A stretch of 64,000 bases of DNA from Collinsella tanakaei. Its GTDB lineage: Bacteria > Actinomycetota > Coriobacteriia > Coriobacteriales > Coriobacteriaceae. Location of the stretch: the NCBI RefSeq assembly GCF_016900375.1, contig NZ_JACJKB010000001.1:62001-126000 (forward strand), read 5' to 3'. A program made the translations under genes and the position numbers. A model generated the notes under the pieces. The model was not told the DNA's origin, did no database searches, and worked only from the letters and a program-made list of their open reading frames with translations. This document shows positions 30,967-40,084 of the stretch, piece after piece (position 1 is the first letter of the stretch; each line of letters opens with the position of its first letter).

Positions 30967-31320
30967 GTGTCTGAGAACATTCCCGGTAGCCTGAGCGTCT
31001 CCAACGACGTCATCGCCGATATCGCCGGCTATGCTGCCATGTCGTGCTACGGCGTGGTGGGTATGGCCGAGCAGCAGCAGGGTGTCGAGTCGGTGCGCCT
31101 GCTGCCCGGTCAGCGCCTGCGCAAGGGCGTGCTCGTCTCCGCCACCGAGGAGGGCCTGACGCTCGATCTCCACATCGTCCTCGAGAACGGTGTGAACATG
31201 AAGTCGGTCTGCCAGAACCTCTCCAGCTCGGTGTCGTTCACCCTGGCTGAGATCGCCCAGATCGATCCCGCGAACCTCAAGATCGCTATCCACATCGACG
31301 CGCTCAAGTCGCGTGGCTAA
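30967..31320 (+). CDS. Asp23/Gls24 family envelope stress response protein
   Basis: A 117-residue Asp23-family protein (GSLSVSNDVIADIAGYAAMSCYGVVGMA...). Family members are small membrane-associated or cytoplasmic proteins linked with cell-envelope stress. The GTG start follows AAGGAGATTTACC. It directly precedes the DAK2-domain gene, an arrangement conserved in many Gram-positives where this member is called YloU. Confidence 0.92.
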   Translation: MSENIPGSLSVSNDVIADIAGYAAMSCYGVVGMAEQQQGVESVRLLPGQRLRKGVLVSATEEGLTLDLHIVLENGVNMKSVCQNLSSSVSFTLAEIAQIDPANLKIAIHIDALKSRG

Positions 31321-31351
31321 GCACCTATCGAGTTAATGGAGATAAGGCAAG

Positions 31352-33010
31352 ATGATCTCGAAAACCATTCGCACGTGCTTCCCGATCGCGGCTAAGGCAG
31401 TGGCCGACAAGGCGGAGGACATCAACAAGCTCAACGTCTTCCCCGTTCCCGATGGCGATACGGGCACGAATATGTCGCTGACCCTCGCCTCGGTGGTCAA
31501 GGAGCTCTCCGCCCTTCCCGCCGACGCCGATATGGAGGCTATCGCCGGCGCCATCACCCACGGCTCCCTCATGGGCGCCCGCGGCAACTCCGGCGTCATC
31601 ACCTCGCAGATCCTGCGCGGGGTGGCCGAGGGCCTCATCGGCGCGGGCAGCCCGGCGACGAGCTCCGACATCGCCGTGGCGCTGCGCCGCGCGGTCAAGG
31701 TCGCCTTCCAGGCCGTCCGCAAGCCCGTCGAGGGCACGATCCTCACCGTGCTGCGCGACATTTCCACCAAGGCCGATGAGTGCGAGAAGAAGAAGCTCTC
31801 CGTCGAGGAGGCGCTCGACGCCATCGTCGTCGAGGCCTACCAGTCCGTGGCCCGCACGCCCGATCTGCTGCCCGTTCTCAAGGAGAACGGCGTGGTCGAC
31901 TCCGGTGCCTTCGGCTTCGCGATCTTCCTCGAGAACTTCGTGGCGGCGGCCCAGGGTCGCACCGCCCAGATCGAGGACTTCTCTGCGACCTTCGACGCCG
32001 GTACGGCCCGCGATTCCGCGCTCGATCGCGTGAAGATCGAGGCGAACGACGACTGGGAGGGCTCGGAGTTCCGCTACTGCAACGAGTTCCTCTTCAAGGC
32101 CGAGAAGCGTTTCGACGAGGAGGAGTGCCTCGAGTTCCTCTCGTCCATGGGCGATTGCGAGCTGCTCGTCGGCTCGTATCCCGACTACAAGGTGCACGTG
32201 CACTCCAACACCCCGAACCTCGTGCTCGAGCACATGTTGCAGTTCGGCCAGGTCTATGAGGTCTTCATCCACAACATGGATATGGAGTCCCACGAGCGCA
32301 CCGCCAAGATCCATGCCGACCAGGATGCTCCCGCCGAGCCGGCGAAGCCCCTCGGTTTCGTGGCCGTCGCCGCCGGTTCCGGCGAGGCCGAGATCCTGAC
32401 CTCCATGGGTGTCGACGAGGTCGTCTCCGGCGGCCAGACCATGAACCCCTCCACGGCCGACCTGCTCGAGGCCGTCAACAAGGTGAACGCCGAGGCGGTT
32501 ATCATCCTGCCGAACAACGGTAACATCCGCATGGCCGCCGAGGCCGCTGCCACTGCCTGCGAGGACAAGCAAGTTGCCGTCGTTCCCACTAAGACCGTTC
32601 CGCAGGCCTTCTCCGCGATGTTCGCCGTCATGCCCGAGACCCCGCTCGACGAGGTCGTCGAGGCCATGACCGAGGCCATCGCCGAGGTCCGCGACGGCGA
32701 GGTCACCACCGCCGTGCGCGATTCGCAGGCGGCCGATGGCAGCCCGATCCACGCCGGTGACGTCATGGGCATCATCTGCGATTCCATCGATATCGTCGGC
32801 AACGACGTCAAGCAGGTCACGCTCGACTGCATCGCCCGCATGCAGGATGACGAGGAGGGCGACACCCTCACGATCCTCGCTGGCGCCGATATGTCCGACG
32901 AGGATTTCGAGGACCTCGTGTCCGCCATCGAGGAGGCCCATCCCGACCTCGAGATCGATCCGCATCGCGGCGAGCAGCCTCTGTATCCCGTGATCTTCTC
33001 GATCGAGTAA
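31352..33010 (+). CDS. DAK2-domain fatty acid kinase catalytic subunit (FakA/YloV-like)
   Basis: A 552-residue protein. The N-terminal DhaL-like ATP-binding domain shows FPVPDGDTGTNMSLTL (metal-binding aspartates) and HGSLMGARGNSGVITSQILRG. A middle domain and a C-terminal domain follow, as in FakA. With a DegV-type FakB carrier (not in this window) the family phosphorylates exogenous fatty acids for phospholipid synthesis, which fits plsX and acpP a few kilobases downstream. Length and the asp23-DAK2-recG order match the family. Confidence 0.9.
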   Translation: MISKTIRTCFPIAAKAVADKAEDINKLNVFPVPDGDTGTNMSLTLASVVKELSALPADADMEAIAGAITHGSLMGARGNSGVITSQILRGVAEGLIGAGSPATSSDIAVALRRAVKVAFQAVRKPVEGTILTVLRDISTKADECEKKKLSVEEALDAIVVEAYQSVARTPDLLPVLKENGVVDSGAFGFAIFLENFVAAAQGRTAQIEDFSATFDAGTARDSALDRVKIEANDDWEGSEFRYCNEFLFKAEKRFDEEECLEFLSSMGDCELLVGSYPDYKVHVHSNTPNLVLEHMLQFGQVYEVFIHNMDMESHERTAKIHADQDAPAEPAKPLGFVAVAAGSGEAEILTSMGVDEVVSGGQTMNPSTADLLEAVNKVNAEAVIILPNNGNIRMAAEAAATACEDKQVAVVPTKTVPQAFSAMFAVMPETPLDEVVEAMTEAIAEVRDGEVTTAVRDSQAADGSPIHAGDVMGIICDSIDIVGNDVKQVTLDCIARMQDDEEGDTLTILAGADMSDEDFEDLVSAIEEAHPDLEIDPHRGEQPLYPVIFSIE

Positions 33011-33019
33011 GCCGGCTTC

Positions 33020-35197
33020 ATGGCGGGCGGTATCAGCGTGCCCACGGCATCTGCGCGCCTCGCGCGTGCCGCCGTGCTCGAACAGGATATCTCGCGCCTG
33101 AAATATGTTTCGGGAGCCCGAGAGGAGGCCCTCCGCCGTCTGAATATCGAGACGGTGGGGGACCTCCTTTTGCGCATCCCGCGCCGCTACCTCGATTTCA
33201 CCCATGCCTATACCGTCGAGATGGCGCCGCTCGGCCAGGTTTGCACTATCGTCGGCACGGTCGACCGCGTCGTCACGAAGCGTCCGCGTCCCCGGATGAC
33301 GGTCACCGAGGTCTATATCGCCGACGACACGGGCATCATGCAGGTCGCCTTCTTCAAGCAACCGTGGATCTCGCGGGATATCGCGGCCGGCGACCGTCTT
33401 GCCGTCATGGGCAAGGTCGAGTTCGCCTACGGTTTCAAGCAGATGTCGTCTCCCCATTACGAAAAGCTCGACGCCGCCTCCGCGGGCGGCACGATCCTGC
33501 CGGTGCATCCGGCGGGCGAGGGCGTCAGCCAGGCGTGGATGCGCCGGCTCGTGTCGGTCGCGCTCGAGGCGGCAAGCACCTTTAGCGATCCCCTGCCGGC
33601 GCGCCTTCGCGCGCGGCGTGCGCTCATGAGCATCTCGCGCGCGCTTCGCTGCGTGCATTTCCCCTCGTCGATGGGGGAGCGCGAACTCGCGAGGCGCCGT
33701 CTTGCGTACGAGGAGGTGCTGCTGCTCCAGCTCGCGCTGAGGCTGCGAAACCACGGGAACCTTCTGGGCGTCGAGCCGGTGGCCCATATTCTTGGCGAGC
33801 ATGTCGCGCGTTTGGAATCGGAGCTTCCCTTCGACCTTACGGAAGAGCAGCGCAGCGCGGTTGACGACATCCTGCGCGACATGGCTGATGGCTCCCACGT
33901 GATGAACCGCCTGCTTCTGGGTGACGTCGGCACGGGCAAGACGGCGGTTGCCATGGTCGCGCTCGCGGCGGTGGCCGATACCGGCACCCAGGCCTGCGTC
34001 ATGGCGCCCACGGGCGTGCTCGCGCGGCAGTACGCCGTCAAGTGCACGCCGGTGCTCGAGCGCGCTGGCGTGAGCTCGGCTCTGCTTACCGGCTCGACCC
34101 CTGCGGCCGAGCGCGAGAAGATCTGCTCCGATTTGCGTTCCGGGCGGCTCGATGTGCTGTTCGGCACGCATGCGGTTCTGTCCGAAGACGTCAACTTCGC
34201 CAAGCTGTCGCTCGTCGTCATCGATGAGCAACATCGCTTCGGCGTCGAACAGCGCTCGGGGCTGCGGGCGAAGGGCCCTGGCGCCGACCTGCTCGTCATG
34301 ACGGCGACCCCCATCCCGCGCACCCTGGCGCTCTCGCTCTACGGAGACCTCGAGACCTCTGTCATTCGGCACCGCCCCGTTGCCGGCGCCGGCGTGACCA
34401 CGCGGGTACTCGACGAGGCGAACCGTGACATCGCCTACGGTGCGGTTCGCGAGGCGCTCGAGCAGGGGAGGCAGGCCTATGTGATCTGCCCGCTTGTGTC
34501 GGAACGCGACGACGCCGATGAGCTCGAGGACGTGCCGGGGATCGAGCGCGACGACGACGGGCGCGAGACCCAGGCTGCGGCACTGCATGCCGTCGACACG
34601 GAAGTCGAGCGCCTGCGCACCGTGTTTTCCGGGGCCTGTATCGAGGCGCTTCACGGCAGGATGGGCGCGCGTGAGAAGGATGAGGCCATCGACCGGTTCC
34701 GCGGCGGCGCCATCCAGATTCTTGTGTCCACGACGGTGGTCGAGGTCGGTGTCGACGTGCCGAACGCGACCGTCATGATCATCGAGAACGGCGAGCGGTT
34801 CGGCCTGGCCACCTTGCACCAGCTGCGTGGCCGCGTGGGCCGCGGTGCCATGGCGGGATCCTGCTTCATCATGACCAAAAACGCTGCCCGCGGACGCATC
34901 ACCCCGGCGCGTGAGCGGCTCGATGCCCTCGAGCGCACCGAGGACGGCTTCGAGCTCGCGGAGCTCGACTTGCGCCTGCGCCATGAGGGCGAGATCTTGG
35001 GTCTTCGCCAGCATGGCGGCGTGAGCCTGCGGTTCGTCGACCTCGATGCCGACACCGATCTCATCGAGGCGGCACATGATGACGCCATGGAGCTTTTGCG
35101 CTACGCCCCCACGCTTCACGCGACGGCCCTGATTCCGCTACGCTTGTCAGTCGTCGATAGATACGGCGACATCTTCAAGGAGGTCAGCGGCGGATGA
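33020..35197 (+). CDS. recG: ATP-dependent DNA helicase RecG
   Basis: A 725-residue superfamily 2 helicase that remodels stalled forks and branched DNA. It has an N-terminal wedge/OB domain (DFTHAYTVEMAPLGQVCTIVG), GDVGTGKTAVA (Walker A), the RecG-specific DEQHRFGVEQR motif and VGRGRVGRG-like motif VI (LRGRVGRG). It starts 9 bp after the FakA-like gene and overlaps rsmD by 4 bp. Confidence 0.97.
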   Translation: MAGGISVPTASARLARAAVLEQDISRLKYVSGAREEALRRLNIETVGDLLLRIPRRYLDFTHAYTVEMAPLGQVCTIVGTVDRVVTKRPRPRMTVTEVYIADDTGIMQVAFFKQPWISRDIAAGDRLAVMGKVEFAYGFKQMSSPHYEKLDAASAGGTILPVHPAGEGVSQAWMRRLVSVALEAASTFSDPLPARLRARRALMSISRALRCVHFPSSMGERELARRRLAYEEVLLLQLALRLRNHGNLLGVEPVAHILGEHVARLESELPFDLTEEQRSAVDDILRDMADGSHVMNRLLLGDVGTGKTAVAMVALAAVADTGTQACVMAPTGVLARQYAVKCTPVLERAGVSSALLTGSTPAAEREKICSDLRSGRLDVLFGTHAVLSEDVNFAKLSLVVIDEQHRFGVEQRSGLRAKGPGADLLVMTATPIPRTLALSLYGDLETSVIRHRPVAGAGVTTRVLDEANRDIAYGAVREALEQGRQAYVICPLVSERDDADELEDVPGIERDDDGRETQAAALHAVDTEVERLRTVFSGACIEALHGRMGAREKDEAIDRFRGGAIQILVSTTVVEVGVDVPNATVMIIENGERFGLATLHQLRGRVGRGAMAGSCFIMTKNAARGRITPARERLDALERTEDGFELAELDLRLRHEGEILGLRQHGGVSLRFVDLDADTDLIEAAHDDAMELLRYAPTLHATALIPLRLSVVDRYGDIFKEVSGG

Positions 35198-35781
35198 GAG
35201 TCATTGCCGGTGAATGGCGGGGCAGAAAGCTCGCGGAACCGAGCGGGCGCGACGTGACCCGTCCCACGACGGATAGGGTGCGCGAGGCCATGGCCTCGAT
35301 GGTCGATGCCGCGCTCGAGGGTGGCATCGAGGGCGCGCGCGTGCTGGATGCGTTTGCCGGATCCGGGGCGCTCGGTATCGAGATGCTGTCGCGTGGTGCA
35401 TCGTCCGCCGTGTTCTACGACATCGACCGCACCGCCGCGGCGCTCGTCAAGCAGAACCTGTCCGCGCTTCGATGCGCCCCCTCCCGGGGCCGCGTCGTGT
35501 GCGGCGATGTCATCGCCCACGCCGAGCGCGGGCGTCTTTCGGGCGGGCCGTTCGACCTCGTGCTCATCGATGCACCCTATGCGCTCGGGCCAGAGCCTGC
35601 CGAGCGCCTGCTTGGCGCCCTTGCCGGCAACGGCCTGCTTGCGGATGGTGCCTGCGCCGTCGTCGAGCATGCGGCAGGCGACGCCGGGGCTCGCCCCTCC
35701 GGCTTCGAGGTCGAGCGCGAGAAGCGCTACGGTACGATCTCGGTCGACCTGCTCAGGTACCAGGGCGCCGACGAGTCGTAG
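35194..35781 (+). CDS. rsmD: 16S rRNA (guanine966-N2)-methyltransferase
   Basis: A 195-residue Rossmann-fold methyltransferase. The start RVIAGEWRGRKLAEP and RPTTDRVREAMASM are RsmD signatures. The SAM-binding loop is LDAFAGSGALGIE, and the catalytic motif is LIDAPYA (DPPY in homologues). It modifies G966 of 16S rRNA. Coupled to recG by ATGA and followed by coaD, the usual order. Confidence 0.95.
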   Translation: MRVIAGEWRGRKLAEPSGRDVTRPTTDRVREAMASMVDAALEGGIEGARVLDAFAGSGALGIEMLSRGASSAVFYDIDRTAAALVKQNLSALRCAPSRGRVVCGDVIAHAERGRLSGGPFDLVLIDAPYALGPEPAERLLGALAGNGLLADGACAVVEHAAGDAGARPSGFEVEREKRYGTISVDLLRYQGADES

Positions 35782-35819
35782 CGATCGTACAGAGTCCCTT
35801 CAACACGAGGAAGCAACCT

Positions 35820-36317
35820 ATGATCAGCAACATCGAGCATGCGCTCGTTCCCGGAACCTTCGATCCCATCACGTTCGGCCACATCGACGTCGTGCGCCGT
35901 GCGCGGAGGCTTTTTCCGTACGTGACGGTCGCCGTGGCCGAGTCCATCGGAAAGAACGGCAGCGGTCCCACGTTCTCGCTCGATGAGCGTGTGGCGCTGG
36001 CACGCGAGGCGCTTTCTGGCATCGAGGGTGTCGAGGTCAAGCCGTTTTGCGGCTTGCTCGTCGACTTCGCCCGCGAGGTCGGTGCAGGCGCACTCGTGAA
36101 GGGCCTGCGCGCCATGACGGACTTCGAGTACGAGCTCCAGCAGGCCGACCTCAACTATCGTTTGGATAGCGACCTCGAGTCGATCTTCGTCATGAGCGCC
36201 CCCCAGTACGGGTATATTTCCTCCTCGGTTGTCAGGCAGATCGCCTCGTTCGGGGGAGATGTGTCGAGCCTCGTGCCGCCCAACGTGGTCGAGGCCCTGC
36301 GTGACCATTTCGCGTGA
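35820..36317 (+). CDS. coaD: Phosphopantetheine adenylyltransferase
   Basis: A 165-residue nucleotidyltransferase making dephospho-CoA from 4'-phosphopantetheine and ATP. It has GTFDPITFGH at 12-21 (T/HxGH motif), GLRAMTDFEYELQ and ISSSVVRQIASFGG. GAGGAAGCAACCT precedes the ATG at 35820; upstream frame extensions overlap rsmD and lack similarity. Confidence 0.96.
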   Translation: MISNIEHALVPGTFDPITFGHIDVVRRARRLFPYVTVAVAESIGKNGSGPTFSLDERVALAREALSGIEGVEVKPFCGLLVDFAREVGAGALVKGLRAMTDFEYELQQADLNYRLDSDLESIFVMSAPQYGYISSSVVRQIASFGGDVSSLVPPNVVEALRDHFA

Positions 36318-36403
36318 TCATGATGCGCGATTGGGCGCAACCTGCTTATCGCGTTACGTGTGATACCATATTCGGTTGATAGCAGCCAACGGAAGGAGAC
36401 TTG

Positions 36404-36901
36404 ATGGCTGGCGACAACTTTCCCGGCGAGAGGATCGAGAGCCTTGTCGATGAGCTTGAGGGCATCATCGACGAAGCCAAGCCGCCTTTCGGAAAATCTG
36501 CTCAGTACAAGGTGATCGAGACCGATGTGTTCTTCAACATCCTCGACGAGATCCGTATGAGCTATCCGGAGGAGTGGCAGAAGTCCCGCCGCATCCTCAA
36601 GGAGCGCGACGAGCTCATGGCGAGCGCGACCGCGCAGGCCGATTCCATCATCGCCGACGCCCAGCAGCAGGCGCTCACCATCGCCGGCGAGCAGGAGATC
36701 GTGCGCCTGGCTCAGCAGCAGGCCGACGACATCCGCGAGCGCGCCCAGCAGTACGAGCGCGAGACCCGCTATGCCGCTGAGGACTATGCCGAGCAGGTGT
36801 TCACGCACCTCGAGGAGAACCTCAAGAGCCTGACGTCCACGGTCGCCCGTTGCCGCCAGCAGCTCAACGAGGGCGCGAGCAACCAGAACGGCGCTTGGTA
36901 A
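36404..36901 (+). CDS. DivIVA-like/ATP-synthase-B-like coiled-coil protein
   Basis: A 165-residue soluble protein. An N-terminal segment (FPGERIESLVDELEGIIDEA, then DVFFNILDEIRMSYPEEWQKSR) is followed by a long charged coiled coil rich in Ala, Gln and Glu (about 55-150). Similar proteins occur between coaD and yceD in actinobacteria and are annotated DivIVA-like or hypothetical. A role in cell pole or envelope organisation is possible but not shown. GGAAGGAGAC precedes TTG-ATG; the ATG at 36404 is chosen. Its stop overlaps the next start by one base. Confidence 0.85.
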   Translation: MAGDNFPGERIESLVDELEGIIDEAKPPFGKSAQYKVIETDVFFNILDEIRMSYPEEWQKSRRILKERDELMASATAQADSIIADAQQQALTIAGEQEIVRLAQQQADDIRERAQQYERETRYAAEDYAEQVFTHLEENLKSLTSTVARCRQQLNEGASNQNGAW

Positions 36902-37452
36902 TGGAGGGCCTCGATCCGGTGGTCGTCGAGCTCGGCGACCAGCTTGAGAATCCGGGCGAGTCTCTCTCGCTTACCGGCAAGCTCGATCTTTCGGGCTACA
37001 GTTCCGGCGAGAAGGAGTTCACGCTTGCGGATGGCGTCTCGTATGACGTCGTCCTTACGAACGCCGGTGATGGCATCCTCGTGACCGGTATCGTGCGCGC
37101 TCATGCCGACGGTCAGTGCGACCGCTGCTTGGAGCCCGCCGGCTTCGACATCTCCGGTGAGATCGAGGAGTACTACTTGTTCGAGGAGCCCGAGGACGCG
37201 GAGTCTTATGAGGACGGCTTCGAGCTTGTGGGTCCGGAGCGCACCGTCGACCTCTCTGGTGCCATCTGGGACGCGATGGTTATGGACACGCCGTTCGTAG
37301 TCCTGTGCCGCCCCGATTGCGCCGGTCTTTGCCCGACCTGCGGCGCCAACCTGAATGATGGTCCGTGCGGCTGCGCCGACCAGGCTGAACAGGCATGGGT
37401 CGACAGCGACGAGAACCCCTTCGCCGCCCTCAAGAACCTCAAGCTCGACTAG
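36901..37452 (+). CDS. YceD (DUF177) family protein
   Basis: A 183-residue protein with the DUF177 features: CDRCLEPAGFDI in the middle and the C-terminal cysteine-rich signature ending CPTCGANLND with CGC. The family is encoded next to rpmF and associated with 23S rRNA maturation. The TAATG overlap with the upstream gene and the rpmF gene 214 bp downstream fit the conserved order. Confidence 0.92.
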   Translation: MEGLDPVVVELGDQLENPGESLSLTGKLDLSGYSSGEKEFTLADGVSYDVVLTNAGDGILVTGIVRAHADGQCDRCLEPAGFDISGEIEEYYLFEEPEDAESYEDGFELVGPERTVDLSGAIWDAMVMDTPFVVLCRPDCAGLCPTCGANLNDGPCGCADQAEQAWVDSDENPFAALKNLKLD

Positions 37453-37463
37453 GCTCGAACCTG

Positions 37464-37533
37464 AATGTCCGAAAACATCTCCGTCCTGAAAGTGGACATG
37501 TCCATTTTCAGGACGGAGATGTTTTCGGACATT
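37464..37533. repeat. 70-bp near-perfect palindrome
   Basis: The 35-bp left half (AATGTCCGAAAACATCTCCG...) is matched by the right half with only one mismatched pair, centred at 37498/37499 on GGACATGTCC. It lies between yceD and rpmF. A diverged half-copy with the shared ACATCTCCGTCCT core occurs at 60012-60048, so this is a repeat family. It could form a 70-nt cruciform or hairpin and end transcription in both directions. Confidence 0.85.
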
Positions 37534-37604
37534 GTGGAGAAGTGCCAGCTTGAGCGGCGTTCTCGAGTGTGGAGATTATAAAGTCCTGTACAATACCTGC
37601 TCGT

Positions 37605-37612
37605 GTGATAAT
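37605..37612 (+). promoter_or_regulatory. Candidate -10 for rpmF
   Basis: GTGTGATAATATC contains TG followed closely by GATAAT (37607-37612), 54 bp before the rpmF start. A second candidate, TACAAT, lies at 37589-37594. No clear -35 is visible for either. Confidence 0.35.
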
Positions 37613-37665
37613 ATCGCTACTTGCGCGTAATCGTGCTCGGAGATAGTTAATAAAGGAAGGTCATC

Positions 37666-37845
37666 ATGCCAGTACCTAAGCAAAAGAAGGGCCGCGGAGC
37701 CACCCACACCCGTCGTTCCGCCAACATGAAGATTGACGCCCCCTCCCGCTCCGTCTGCCCTCGCTGCGGCGCCGTCAAGCTTCCCCATCACGTCTGCCCC
37801 AACTGCGGCTATTATAAGGATCGTGAGGTCATCGTCACCGAGTAG
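37666..37845 (+). CDS. rpmF: Large ribosomal subunit protein bL32
   Basis: A 59-residue L32 protein starting MPVPKQKKGRGATHTRRS. Cysteines 31, 34, 44 and 47 form a zinc ribbon (CPRC...CPNC). AAAGGAAGG precedes the ATG at 37666. The position between yceD and plsX is the standard one. Confidence 0.97.
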   Translation: MPVPKQKKGRGATHTRRSANMKIDAPSRSVCPRCGAVKLPHHVCPNCGYYKDREVIVTE

Positions 37846-37954
37846 CCTCGGTGGACCACCCGATCGCGCATACCTGCGATGCAGCGTGACACACATCGGA
37901 TGTGCATGGCCGGCTCGTTGAGTCGGCCATTTCTCGTATAAGGGGGATAAGTCC

Positions 37955-38977
37955 ATGAACAAGGTACGTATCGCCGTCGACGTGATGGGCGGAGACGAGG
38001 AGCCCCAGGTCGTCCTCGACGGCATCGACGCCGCCCTTGCGGCCGACGCCGATCTCGAGGTTCTCGCCGTTGGTCCGGCTGAGCTCGTCGAGCCGTTCGC
38101 CTCGTCGCGCGACCGCGTCGAGGCGCTCGTTGCGCCCGATGTCATCACGATGGAGGACGACCCGATCCAGGCTGTCATGCGCAAGCGCAAGTCCTCGATC
38201 GTGCTTGCGTGCCGCGCGGTCAAGAAGGGCCAGGCGGCCGGATTCTTCTCTGCCGGCGCGACCGGTGCGATGACCGCGGCGGCCACCGCATACGTCACGC
38301 CGTTCAAGTACATGACCGATGAGGGGGAGAAGCGTCCTATCCGCCCGTGCATCGTGAGCGCCATCCCCAACAGGAAGGGCGCCTTCACAGTCTTCTGCGA
38401 TCTGGGCGCGAATCCCGATGTCGACCCCGAGGACATCGTGCGCTTCGCCCAGATGGGCGCCACCTATGCGCGCATCGTCTGTGGCATCGCCAACCCGCGC
38501 GTCGGCCTGCTCTCCAACGGCACCGAGGACACCAAGGGGTCTCACTTCACCAAAGAGTGCTTCCCGCTCATGCAGAAGAAGGTGAAGGGCTTCGCGGGCA
38601 ACTGCGAGGGCACCGATTTCACCTCCGGCAACTTCGACGTCGTTGTGTGCGACGGCTTTGCCGGCAACGTCGCCCTGAAGGCGACCGAGGGTGCGGCCAA
38701 GCTCATCTTGCACGAGCTCAAGAGCACGCTGCTCGCCTCCACCAAGGGCAAAATCGCGGCGCTGCTCGTCAAAAACGACCTCAAGGCCATCCAGCAGAAG
38801 CTTTCCGGTGACGCCTACGGTGGCGCCGTGCTGCTTGGCCTGCAGGGCGTCGTGCTGATTGGCCATGGCGCCACGAGCGTCGAGGCGGTCAAGAACGGCA
38901 CGCTCGCCGCGGCTCGCGCCGTTCGCAGCAATCTGGTCGAGATGCTCGCGGCGTCCATGGACAACATCGTCCGCTAG
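37955..38977 (+). CDS. plsX: Phosphate acyltransferase PlsX
   Basis: A 340-residue enzyme converting acyl-ACP to acyl-phosphate for PlsY in phosphatidic acid synthesis. It has IAVDVMGGDEEP at the start, SAGATGAMTAAAT, and the typical VVCDGFAGNVALKATEG motif. GGGGGATAAG precedes the ATG. It connects the FakA-like kinase, whose acyl-phosphate product enters here, with ACP downstream. Confidence 0.97.
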   Translation: MNKVRIAVDVMGGDEEPQVVLDGIDAALAADADLEVLAVGPAELVEPFASSRDRVEALVAPDVITMEDDPIQAVMRKRKSSIVLACRAVKKGQAAGFFSAGATGAMTAAATAYVTPFKYMTDEGEKRPIRPCIVSAIPNRKGAFTVFCDLGANPDVDPEDIVRFAQMGATYARIVCGIANPRVGLLSNGTEDTKGSHFTKECFPLMQKKVKGFAGNCEGTDFTSGNFDVVVCDGFAGNVALKATEGAAKLILHELKSTLLASTKGKIAALLVKNDLKAIQQKLSGDAYGGAVLLGLQGVVLIGHGATSVEAVKNGTLAAARAVRSNLVEMLAASMDNIVR

Positions 38978-39102
38978 GCTGCGCGTCGCATTTCCGTCCA
39001 CACGCTACGGCGCCGATACTCCGCGGCGCCGTAGCGGGTAGAATCTTTGGCGAGTAACGCCACGCGGCCGGTTTGTCCGGCTCGATGAAAGGAGCATCGC
39101 TC

Positions 39103-39345
39103 ATGGAGCGTTCAGAGATCTTCGCCACGATCGTCGACATCGCGACCGACGTGTTGGGTGTCGACGCCGACACCATTACCGAGCAGACCACCTTCGACGA
39201 CCTCAACGCCGATTCCCTCGACCGTCTTCAGCTCGTGACCGCCATGGAGGACGAGTTCGAGCTCGAGATCGCCGACGAGAAGCTCATGGCCATCGCCTCC
39301 GTTGCCGATGCGATCGAGGCCATCGAGTCCGCTCAGGAGGCATAG
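39103..39345 (+). CDS. acpP: Acyl carrier protein
   Basis: An 80-residue acidic ACP. The phosphopantetheine-carrying Ser38 is in DLNADSLDRLQ, slightly varied from the common DLGADSLDTVEL. AAAGGAG is placed 8-9 bp before the ATG at 39103. It is followed by rnc after 3 bp. Confidence 0.96.
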   Translation: MERSEIFATIVDIATDVLGVDADTITEQTTFDDLNADSLDRLQLVTAMEDEFELEIADEKLMAIASVADAIEAIESAQEA

Positions 39346-39348
39346 GGC

Positions 39349-40074
39349 GTGACGCTATCGGCTAAGCTCGCGCGGGTCGAGGAGATCTGCGGTCATACGT
39401 TTTCCGACCATAAGCTGCTGAGGTCTGCGATCACCCATCCTTCCGCGGTGGAGGGCCAGCCCGTCGATGCTTCGTATGAGCGACTCGAGTTTCTGGGCGA
39501 TTCCATCCTGGGCTCGATCGTCGCCGTGGCGCTCTACGAGACCTATCCGCACTTCGATGAGGGAAAGCTCACGCGGCTCAAGGTGTCGCTCGTGAGCGGC
39601 ATGACGCTTTCCGAGGTCGGCCAGGAGCTCGGTATCGACGAGTGCATCATCTTCGGCGCCTCCGAGACCGGTACGGGCGCGCGCGGTCTGCATTCCGCGC
39701 TCGAGAACGTGTACGAGGCGCTCGTGGGCGCGCTGTACCTCGACGGTGGCTGGGAGGCCGCGGAGGCGTTCATCACGCGCACGCTGAAGCCGCATCTGGC
39801 GACCGAGCGCGCCGAGCACCCGACGAACCCCAAGTCGTTTCTGCAGGAGTGCGTGCAGCGCGACCATATGGAGCCGCCCGCCTACAAGCTCGTGGGCAGC
39901 AGCGGGCCTGCGCATGAGCCGACCTTCACCGCGGTAACCCTCGTCGATGGCATCCGCCGCGGGCGGGGGAGCGGCTCGTCCAAGAAGGAGGCCGAGGCCG
40001 CGGCCGCTCTGGATGCCCTCGAGCGCATGGGATACACCCATAACGGCGTGATCCTCAAGCGCAAGCAGGGTTAG
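39349..40074 (+). CDS. rnc: Ribonuclease III
   Basis: A 241-residue endonuclease for double-stranded RNA, processing rRNA and some mRNAs. The catalytic signature ERLEFLGDS is at residues 44-52 and the second metal site in ALVGALYLDGG. The C-terminal double-stranded RNA-binding domain ends with GSGSSKKEAEAAAALDAL. The GTG start has AGGAGG upstream inside the acpP end. Confidence 0.96.
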   Translation: MTLSAKLARVEEICGHTFSDHKLLRSAITHPSAVEGQPVDASYERLEFLGDSILGSIVAVALYETYPHFDEGKLTRLKVSLVSGMTLSEVGQELGIDECIIFGASETGTGARGLHSALENVYEALVGALYLDGGWEAAEAFITRTLKPHLATERAEHPTNPKSFLQECVQRDHMEPPAYKLVGSSGPAHEPTFTAVTLVDGIRRGRGSGSSKKEAEAAAALDALERMGYTHNGVILKRKQG

Positions 40075-40084
40075 CGAGGCCGCC

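Noticed and set aside
31325-35119. Long minus-strand frame opposite the FakA-like gene and recG
   Set aside because: Same type of shadow; the plus-strand genes have clear motifs and ribosome binding sites.
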